NCBI GenBank assembly: GCA_002633005.1
Contig: NMRA01000157.1
Coordinates: 679,192-734,606 of the forward strand
DNA: 55,415 nucleotides
Source of the DNA: Phoronis australis
Taxonomy: Eukaryota > Phoronida > Phoronidae
Direction: 5' to 3'
Shown: piece after piece, positions 11,875 through 21,700 of the stretch
Position numbering within the stretch: the stretch's first letter is position 1
Layout: every line of letters starts with the position of its first letter
Made by a program: the position numbers and the translations under genes
The notes under the pieces: generated by a model
Database searches by the model: none
Seen by the model: only the letters and a program-made list of their open reading frames with translations
What the model was told of the DNA's origin: nothing

Positions 11875-13286
11875 TATTTCCCCTAATAAGCGACCTGGGC
11901 GCTTAAAAAATTCGGGCTTATTATAGCCTAAGGTGGTTGACGCCCGGTCTCCAAAACGGATGAAATCGTAAACTAGGATTCATCAAACTTATGCTCTGTG
12001 ACACATCTGTAACCTATGACAGACTTACTACAAAACTGGGGTGCATTGCTATCAAACTTTGTTGTTAAATTACGATCATTTTTCAGAAAATCGTGCTAAA
12101 ATCCCAGTGCGAAAACTCACCAACTGATGCATTGTTACCTCACGATTGTCGATAGGTCAACTTGAATTCTTGAATAAAAATACAGTTTCGACTCAACAAG
12201 TTAGCTGAAGTCCTCCTTAAGTTTTTTAAATAGCATCCCTAAGATTTCTAAGTTCATTTGGAGTCAAAATTAACTGCATATTAAGTCCAAATCTGCACTA
12301 GATCATTCCCCGCAACATGAAAAAAATCTAGATGAACACGCATGTTTTTTGTCAGGTGATGTTTGTTTTGAAGTTCATCTGCGTGTGTGTGAGCGAACGT
12401 GTGCCAGAGTAAACACCATGTAATGATCTAGGTGTGCATTGTAACTAAAGAAATTAACACAAGCAGTAAAGCAGAGCTTGTTTTATTTAGCACTTGTTGA
12501 TTTCATCTGCTAAAAAAACGTTCAAGAATTGTCTTGGTAAGGCCGATAGTAAATGTCATTGAGTCGCCGGGTGACTGGATGCGTGACAGTTTAACAGTCA
12601 TTTTCCGGGAGATTCAGGGGGTGTAAGAGTGTGGAAGTGTTGGCTAGCAGTGGGTCGTTTTGACTTGAAGAATACCAATTATAATTAATTTAATAATTCC
12701 TCCTAAAAATAACAGAAACCTTTTTTACGGTATTAGAAACTTTTGGAAATTAGTGCCAATATTTATTTCTTGTCAATGCTATGCTATTCGTTTCATGAAT
12801 AGATAGTTCCCGAAGACATATGTCTTTGATGACAGGTACTTGTATGTAGCACGTGCTTCCTGGCCACGTGCTTTTAACACCGGTCAAGTTTTTATTTGTC
12901 TTCGATTCACGGTTTACACTTGTACAAAGAAATTTAGATTCCTGTTGAGGAAGAAGATCTGTATGGGAAAGATACAATACAATCCCGTTGGCCAGTACGC
13001 TGCGTCTGGTCTCAAAGGCCAGACCGTAATGGGACACGTTTCTTGCACGATCAGAAAAACTTTTGCGTTCTTTTTGAAGCACGGTGGAAGTTTGAAGTGT
13101 ATAGTCACAGCTAAATACCGACATAGTGGCGAAGCTCGTGGTCTACAAATTCCATGCACAATGGTTCTTTCAGGGCTGTCAGATGTTATTGATAAATTGA
13201 AGACGTTACTGTAGAATTTTAGAACTGTAGGTAAGGCATTTTTCACATGTACACGTTCATAGGCTGGGCGCTTATAGGGGTAAAAA
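11875..13286 (+). mobile_element. Candidate HIRAN-bearing DNA element
   Basis: The left end reads TTTCCCCTAATAAGCG at about 11878. The right end, reverse-complemented, reads TTTACCCCTATAAGCGCCC at about 13284-13266. These partial inverted ends flank 1.4 kb that contains the HIRAN-like ORF. The right end abuts exactly the inner edge of the right inverted arm (13287), as expected for a boundary. No clean target duplication was found, so element status is tentative. Confidence 0.4.
12840..13214 (+). CDS. HIRAN-like domain ORF, probably truncated
   Basis: This 124-residue frame ends at TAG 13212-13214. Its second half reads NPVGQYAASGLKGQTVMGHV, then FFLKHGGSLKCIVTAKYRHS and GLQIPCTMVLSG. This matches the HIRAN pattern from memory: an 'N-P-x-D-x-x-A-V' segment, 'G-x-x-V-G-H-V', then a GLE(I/V)PC-like strand. 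The usual NPxDxYAV is changed to NPVGQYAA, and the sequence before about residue 40 does not look like domain, so this is a fragment or decayed copy. HIRAN domains bind DNA 3' ends in HLTF/Rad5 and also occur stand-alone; the role here is unknown. It sits between candidate inverted ends at 11875 and 13286. The start shown is nominal. Confidence 0.5.
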   Translation: MYVARASWPRAFNTGQVFICLRFTVYTCTKKFRFLLRKKICMGKIQYNPVGQYAASGLKGQTVMGHVSCTIRKTFAFFLKHGGSLKCIVTAKYRHSGEARGLQIPCTMVLSGLSDVIDKLKTLL

Positions 13287-14255
13287 GCCATTTGCGTAAT
13301 TTTTGTGACCTCTCTCGCGAGATGACAGCTTTGCGGCAGCAAAATTTGCTCTGACATTAGGTTTGCCGATATTAAAATACGAAAAGCTGATAATAAAACG
13401 AGATCAGTTGGGATGAATTTTGTGACATTTTTGCAGCCTTGTGGGAAACGAACAGTTGATTGAAAAGTCATTGAAAAAAGAAACTGGCCAATATTGTTGA
13501 CGCTATATTTGATGGCACGGATGGCCAACCCATAAGATCACTCCATAATTTTAGCAGCAGGCTAATGATAGAATGTATATTTTTCTAATACTGGTAAATA
13601 ATTTAGTTTACTCATGGCGGTATAGTTTTTAATGACAATGATTTTGTGTCAGGTTTTATTTGGTCAGTATTTTAACCACATCAGCACAAAACTTTATATT
13701 TAATATACAGCTTTGTACCAAGGCTAGTGAACCATTGACCCTCTCTAGGTAGGCAACATGTAGCCCTCAGCTGGCTGGCGAGAGCCTACAACATCACACA
13801 TCAATTTCTATACTAATTTCAGCCCCGTGTATTTTTTAAAAGGGCGGTAGTTCAAATCGGGTCACAACTAAGAGGTTTTCATCTTGCCAAAAATACATTG
13901 TATTTTTCGAATGATTTCCTAAAAAAGCGCTTTCTTCAGCAATCCTTCCTGGTTCTTTGCCTATCCTGGATGAAGCATGTCAACAGGAAATAATACGACT
14001 TTGGTGAAGAATTCCAACTTCGCTTTTTGGTTGCGGTTAACTTTCTCACGAAACGCGATAACCTCAAAACATTTCAATGGACATCGAGCATTAAGCCGCA
14101 ACAAGAGACTGAGGGGAGTGTGTGACCTGGCGGTTGGCATTTGCAAAAAGTCGCATGGGAAGATATACGTAGGAGCTTGAATTGTGTCCCAATGACTTTT
14201 TGTTCATGAACTGGCATGATTTTGCATGACTTATGCAAAATAGCACCAGCGAGGA
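13287..14255 (-). repeat. Right arm of the large inverted-repeat element
   Basis: Inverted partner of 9010-10132, read on the minus strand from 14255 to 13287. It carries the same succession of blocks, from outer GGTGCTATTTTGCA to inner AAATGGC. The region also contains many chance open frames, because it is comparatively poor in stops. Confidence 0.7.
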
Positions 14256-14390
14256 AAGCGCAAGTGAACCTCTACAGGTTTTAATGTTGACTAAATTGTT
14301 TCCAGAGCCATGGTATGTGTTAATTAAAACTCACTGCATATATTCACATGCTTCATTCAATGTTATTCACTGTACTTTGAAGTGACAGTT

Positions 14391-14455
14391 GCCTCTTGGC
14401 CGAATAGTTTGGATGCTGGACTCTAATGCCGTGTGTTCAATACCCTACATTTGCT
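14391..14455 (+). repeat. tRNA-derived SINE head, copy 3
   Basis: An A-box-like TTGGCCGAATAGTTTGG begins at about 14396 and a B-box-like GTGTTCAATACC lies at 14433-14444. Spacing matches a tRNA-derived Pol III promoter. It is degenerate and too poorly paired for a functional tRNA. Confidence 0.5.
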
Positions 14456-15756
14456 TATAGATTTTATACGTCTATGTTTGAAAACGAGACCAAAAGCCTT
14501 ATTCACAAATTTTTATCCTCCATCACCTTTTTCTATAAAAACTGTCTAAAATTTTACTCCTTTCACAAATTTTCATATGGGAGCTGGGTATAGGATCACA
14601 ATGTAGGATGCAAAAGTTCAACCCTTTCCATAAAATGCTTGGGTTTTCATTTTCCTTGTTTTGTTGAATCTGACCTCTTTGGGTATTGCGTTAAGATCTG
14701 CAAACCACTCTTTTTATGAATTTTGACATGCCTCCCATGTCATTTGCTAATAACGAAGCTGTGGTCATCTTTCAGAAATGTGGCACTTGTGCATACCTTT
14801 CTAAAAGTTAGCGACATCTGTTGGTGTACTGTTATACAAGCTACTGGACTCCCTGAACCAGACACTGTACGAGGGGTTCATCTAGCATTTGAAAATTATG
14901 GTGCCCAAAATGGGTTTCCCAATTTCTCAGGGCGTCCATGACTAATGACACGTGACAGCATTTTTATGACCCCAAGTCAAATTATAGTGGAGGCATTGTT
15001 CTGTATAAATATTGTATCTTAAATCATATCTTAAGTTTGACTAACAGCCCAATGAGCTCTCAGTGCTGCTGTTAGTATCTGCATACTTGCTTACTATACC
15101 TGGGCTTTCAAATCCTGAACAGGACATCCTGCATCAGGTTGTCCATTAAGTGAAGGGCTACACTGTATGGGCTGAAGCCCTATGAGGTTTATACAGCAGG
15201 AGTCCATATTTGAACGCAATGTAGGAATTTGTCACCCCTTTTAGAATTGTTCTTAGCAACGTTTCCTAATTCTATCCATACTGTTGGTGAAGTATGTTTT
15301 TTTCCAAGTGATGATATCAGTAAGTTATCACGGTTATATTATGTTTTACTTTGGTATTACTTTAGGCTTTTACTCAATTTTTTAAGTACTAGTTTTTATT
15401 TAGCAACCTATTTGCCCCTTCGCTTTTCTTTGGCTGGTGCAATGTGTTGGCAGTCTTTGGCATTGTCTCAAACTGAGGATATCAAATCACCATTGTCCAT
15501 TTTAGTCGTCTACCGTCATCAAGTTGCATCAAAAACATTTTCAATCTCAACTTTTAAGTGGAAACTTCTATAGTGTCCCAGCATGCCAGTGGCAACTTTG
15601 CAGTTTCCTTTATTTCAGACCTGATCTGGTACCTATTGCTTCGTAACAGTGGTAGTTTTAGTTGTATGAAACAAACCATGCTTTTAGGAATCAGCAATCA
15701 GATTGACAATAGATTTTATTGTTACAATTTGCAATCTGTGTCTTTACCCTTTCCAG

Positions 15757-18700
15757 ATTGTAAGAATACAGTCCCCAACTCATGGAACTAAGCGAATACA
15801 GACAAGGGCTACGGAAAGACTTGATGAGTTCTTTTCTAAGGTTATCTCTTAACTTTAATTAGAATTATTGATAATTTAACTAATGACTGATAGTTATGTG
15901 AGTTTCTTTTAGAGTGTAAGTTAACTTTCAGTTTCACATTTGTTGCATTGTTTTGATATGTTTAAGCTGTTGTTCAATGTATGCATGATGTTCCTTTATT
16001 GTTTTTACTTTTATCAAATCGGTGTTGATATAACAGGTTCGAAAAGAGTTTGGTTTGGACAGCAGTGGTTGGCTTGTGTATCAAGATAGAGAGAGGACAA
16101 GGCCCATCAAAAGTTCACGTAGCAAGACCCTCAATTCAATTAAAGTCCGGTAATGAACTGTTTTATTTATTTTCATTGTTCTTTTACATTAAACAGTTGT
16201 GTGATGACTATCTAACAGGTATTTCAACAATTTTAAATATAAATATCCCTGTGTTATGGGCACATTTTATAGTATATAATTTATAACACCGTTTTTTATT
16301 CTTGTGGTGACTTGTGGTATAAGATGGGTGATATGTTATCATCTAGACAGACCAGACAGTACTATTCATCTCCGTAGGAGTTGAAAATCATCTTCACTTG
16401 AAGTACATTAATGTGTCATTTATTTACCACAAAAGTATGTTGCTCTGACACTAAGGGCTGTTCCAGCAAAATCTGTATGGGAGGGGGGGAGAGGCACTTT
16501 TATTTCGTACCCACCGCCCATATTTTTCATTTATTTCTCCAACCCATGACCCATAATTTTTTAATTATTTTTAATAGGTTAAAATATAAAATCCAACACT
16601 TGCAAACAAATTGCCTCCAGGAGGACCTGTTAAGACCTTAGATGATTGACAGACAAGAACTAGTTGTCTTGTCCAATATTGTCAAAAACTAAAGTAGCCT
16701 GTGAGCAATACTTTTGGCAGCCACCAGGTGTCTCTGTTCACCATGTGTCTATAATTTCAATGAACATTTTTTCAATTATAAGGATCTATGAATCTCAAAC
16801 TGTCTCCACGAACTCTTTTATACTTCTATGTCAAGTGAATATTGGAACTTGTTTATCTTACTCCTCATACTTTTTATTTAAAAATCATCAATTTTCTAAT
16901 ATGTGTTAACACCAGTTTAGTGTTGCATAACTTTTCAATTCAATAGGACTGCAGACAAACAGTTGGCTCAAATCAAGTTGCCCATGACTTGATTAATGGC
17001 TTAGTGAACATATTGCACTCTGTTCACTGGCAATATGGGCTTTTTTTGTATTGGGATAAATTAGGATATATGCATTTTTTTTTAGTTTTGAGGGCTGAAG
17101 TAACCAACCTGTCAACATTAACAGGTCAAAAAATACCACCCATTTTTAATGCATCACTTCTTACAGGAACGACACCTATAATTTGTGTTTTTTTCTGAAG
17201 ACAACCACCCATGAATTTTTATTTCTACTGCCGTCCCCCCCCTCCCACACGGATTTTACTGGAACAGCCCTAAGTTTGTTTTTTTTTTTTTGTTCGCACG
17301 ATACAGGTCGCAATTTTCGTCCGATCATCACGAAATTTACACACAACACGTACTTCCAGAAGTACTGTAAGCCTATTGTTTTTCGTCAAAATCGGATCCA
17401 AGATGGCGGCTGTGGTGGCCATTTTGTTTCCATTTAAAGGTTCAAATGCTTCTGGAGGCTACAAATTTTTTACGTAAAAGGCTAAGAATCGGCACAGTAA
17501 ATGGACCGGAAGTTTGCTACAAGTGTACTGGAAATTGTTTACTTCCGGTTAAAGATGGCGGAAATATCGGCGATCGCGCATGCGCACCTAGATTTTGGCC
17601 TAAAAACGTTTTCTCCTCTAGAGGGCGTATTATAAGATCAATTCCTTCGAATTTTTACAGGTATTAGTTTCTTGTAACATGCTATTATACAAAGCCGAAA
17701 AACCGGAAGTTGCTTTCAAGATGGCGGATATGGCGCATGTTGACCCATTATCAGTCGTCTGGAGTGCGATTTTAAACGGGAAGAGAAAAAGACGTAATTT
17801 TTTGCATGTAGATTCTTTGAAGTATAATCTTTCAAATGGCCTGTAACAATTTTTTTCTTAGACTTACCGTTTTCGAGTTATTTGACTTTGAATTTCTTTA
17901 AAAAAACGCAAAATTTCATTTTTTTCGAAAAATTTACGGAATTAGGCGATACCGTCAGTTTAGATAGAATTTTCAATGGGCTTTCAGAAGATGTTTTCCA
18001 TTTTTCGCTAGGACGTCTACTTTTCGAGTTATTTTAGATTTTCTGATAACGCTGTTCCTTTGTTGAGCGCTCTTGCTGTATTGATGTTGGTTTGCCTTCT
18101 TTTGAGTAGACTGTAGCCTATTTCTTATTGATTTATGACATCTAAGTTCGTCATATGAATGTTGTGATGTTGTTCATCATCGCCACCACCATCATCATAT
18201 TCGTCATCATCTTCGTCATCATCTCCGTCGTTGTCTTTTCCGTTAATTTCGCCAAGTGTCGCTCAAGAATGTAGCCTTTTTCTTACTGATTTCGGACTTC
18301 TATGTTCGTCATGTGTATGTTATTATTACTTCTTTTGTTCATCCTCGCCACCATCGTCATCATATTCGTCATCATCTTTATCGCCATCTTTTTGGTTAAT
18401 TTCGCCAAGTTTCGCTCCTCAGAGCGCTTTCATTTTCAAAATTGCTCCTTTTTCTGGGGTTTGTAACATTACTGTAAGTGTTAACAGTTCAAAATATTTC
18501 ATCTCGTGGTAGCGGTAGTACAGAACCTTTGAAATGGTAAAACTTTTATTTGGTATTATTTATCATTTTTGAAAAAGCTAAAATATAATTTCTCATAGTG
18601 GAATGGATGTTCATTATCCGACTCCATTAATAAGTATGAGTGATGGTAAAATGCGTGCTTGGAGTCTGGTGAGCCTTTGGATCTCATAGCTTTTGGGTCC

Positions 18701-21700
18701 TACTCGGGCTCTTCTTCAGTGCCAACTGATGTAGGACCTAAAAGCTGTGCGATCCAAAGGCTCACCAGACTCCGAACAGGTAACTTACTATCACCAGGAA
18801 GAGATAACCAGGAAGGGACAACCAACTAAACCCCCGTTTTTGGCCTCCTTCCCCGGACTAATTTCAGGACTTCAGTTTCGTTTAAAAGGAAACAGATGAT
18901 TTTATCAGAGAGATTAAAGCTTTTTCTATAGAAGGATATCAAAAAACTCACTTTGTAACCTTAAATAGTGGTGTAATTGTACTTTGAAAATATCAACTTC
19001 AGCGCACGCAATCGCAACTTCCCACACGCAGTCACGGGTATTTAAGCTTTTCCGTCGATGTATAGATGGCGCAGTAGTCAAGTACTCCCTCATTTGCATA
19101 TCAAATTTGCATGTGGGAGTTCTGAGACTCTCGTCAGTTTAGTTGTTGTCGAGCGCTTGAGTGGATAAAGCGGTGACCTCCCGCTGAGAGCACGCGCTGA
19201 TGAAGGTACCACAGCTAACTCGATCACTTCGCAATCAGGAGGTGAAAACACTCTCATGACCGCAGTTCTGAATTCCAGCTAAGCAAGCCCTATTTCGACG
19301 AGCGGATTGAATTGTTTTCGTCCCCAGACTGTAGATTGCAGAGAAGATTAGAATGAGGTCAACATCGAACTTTCTGCGGCTACCTATCGTGTTGACAAAA
19401 GTTTGAAGTGTCAGAACCGTAGACGGAGCGCGCGGGATGTCTATGATTCCTATTCTTCAGTTGACCAAAACATTGCTATCGGCATAAAAAATGACCGTGG
19501 GAAATTCATTTTGAGGTGGACACCTGTATCCAAGAATAAATATTAATACTCTGTTATATCTCACCCTCCGCGTTTCGTTTCTTTGACGTTGTTTGAGGTT
19601 GCGGTATCGTGAAACAACGCCGTCGGGTGAGAGAAGTTGCACCGAATAACTGGAATTGGCTGCAGTTCTGTCCTTTAGAATGCCCGGACTCAACTGTGCC
19701 GTTTTCTTGGCAAGTCTCTTGCCTGCCGAAATTTTTCTGAACATTGAAGACATAGGCCTTCTCCTGCGCCAGTCAACCTCTTATCTGCTACAGAAATGTT
19801 ATGCCTAATTTTCTACCATTTTAGCACATTTTGCGGCTCTGCTACAATTAGCACTGCCATAATAGTATTTCTTAATTCCGCCACAGTATGCATACCTGGA
19901 AGTTAGTTTTGCTAAGTGTTTTTTACAAATTAAGCCACAACAGTTGTTCATCATTAAATGCCTCAGATTCCTCGACCCCATGGACACTTCCGTCAACACA
20001 AAACACACCCTTGCCATTCTTAAAAATTCTTATGTGCTATAATTGCTTCGAAGGACCGGCAGTAACCGTGGCTAGAATGGCGGCAGCTTCGCGACTAAGT
20101 CTACAGCTAAATCCTGTTGAAATTCCCCATACTTCAAAATTCTTGTTTGCAGGAGCCTTCAATGGTTTTCATAATAAGAGACTAGAAATCCGAGTTGTCA
20201 CGCACGCCCACTGGCCTGCTGCTGCCTTACATTTTCACTGGTCACTTTGCTACAGTCAACTTGCGCAATAGCCAAATTAGTGTCCACATTTGTGGTCACG
20301 TGCCGGGTACAGGCCCATGAGACAAGTTGCAGCAATAAATTCAATACGAATCCATAAACCCTTTTACACGCACAATTAAATGCGCAAAACTGCTCCTGTA
20401 TTTCTTAAACCTTTAATTTAATGCTCAAGCTATACAACGAGTGCGTGTTGAAACACAACATTGACTTTGGACCAAAGATGTACTCCTTGCATCAGGACCT
20501 TAGTAAGCGGGGGGAGGGCGAGTGCCACCCCCAAAAAAATGCATGCCTCAGGGTTAAACCATGGCAACCGACAAAGGTGTGCGGGTGGGGAAAGACAAAA
20601 AAGAAAGACTTCGAATACTGATCAGAGAGAAAACTCAAGATAACTTTGAAAACTCGGTATCAGTGTATGGTTTACCATTTGAGGGCCCTGACCAGGACAA
20701 TTGTTGTTAGGGTCTCCGTTTTTGCAGCATAGGTCGTCTAAGCGCNNNNNNNNNNNNNNNNNNNNNNNNNNNNNNNNNNNNNNNNNNNNNNNNNNNNNNN
20801 NNNNNNNNNNNNNNNNNNNNNNNNNNNNNNNNNNNNNNNNNNNNNNNNNNNNNNNNNNNNNNNNNNNNNNNNNNNNNNNNNNNNNNNNNNNNNNNNNNNN
20901 NNNNNNNNNNNNNNNNNNNNNNNNNNNNNNNNNNNNNNNNNNNNNNNNNNNNNNNNNNNNNNNNNNNNNNNNNNNNNNNNNNNNNNNNNNNNNNNNNNNN
21001 NNNNNNNNNNNNNNNNNNNNNNNNNNNNNNNNNNNNNNNNNNNNNNNNNNNNNNNNNNNNNNNNNNNNNNNNNNNNNNNNNNNNNNNNNNNNNNNNNNNN
21101 NNNNNNNNNNNNNNNNNNNNNNNNNNNNNNNNNNNNNNNNNNNNNNNNNNNNNNNNNNNNNNNNNNNNNNNNNNNNNNNNNNNNNNNNNNNNNNNNNNNN
21201 NNNNNNNNNNNNNNNNNNNNNNNCCCCATGAGTGCGCTCATGGTCAGGGCAGAAGTTGTACATTGACAATAATTATTTGAATAATGTAAATATAAATAAA
21301 GATTCCCCTAACACCTGGCCGTGGGATGAAAATCGAGTTGTTTCACAACAGTTTCTGCCATCAAACACTAAATTAGCATGAGCTCACACGGCCTCGGTGT
21401 CCCGTCAATTAGTTTTATTGCACCTAAAGCCGGTAACGCAGTGATTATTCATTGCTGGCTTCTCAAATCATTTGCACTCAGGAACACTCCAAAGGCATTA
21501 CAAATTGCATATAATGAGACAGACTTTGTTTCAGTTTTATATAAGTATTGGTTAAGGTGAGAATAATTCATTTTGAAACAGAACGCTCAGTAATAAACGT
21601 CAACATGGCAACTCGCAATCCCCCGACGAAGACTTCGCAGGTGGATCGTTAGGTTTCACAGGCTATCAGTTCGAACAGGAATACAGTGATGAAGAAATAC

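Noticed and set aside
12914-13528. 204-codon minus-strand frame overlapping the HIRAN-like ORF
   Set aside because: It is the shadow of the plus-strand HIRAN-like frame and the inverted arm; it shows no domain.
15229-15573. 114-codon hydrophobic frame before NPLOC4
   Set aside because: Hydrophobic composition follows from AT-rich sequence; no start context, splice signals or family match.
19140-19260. tRNA-Ser-like gene at GAGTGGATAAAGCGG
   Set aside because: An A-box-like stretch is present, but no B box occurs at tRNA spacing and no cloverleaf forms.
20622-21269. Long open frames across 20.6-21.3 kb on both strands
   Set aside because: They consist almost entirely of N from the assembly gap.
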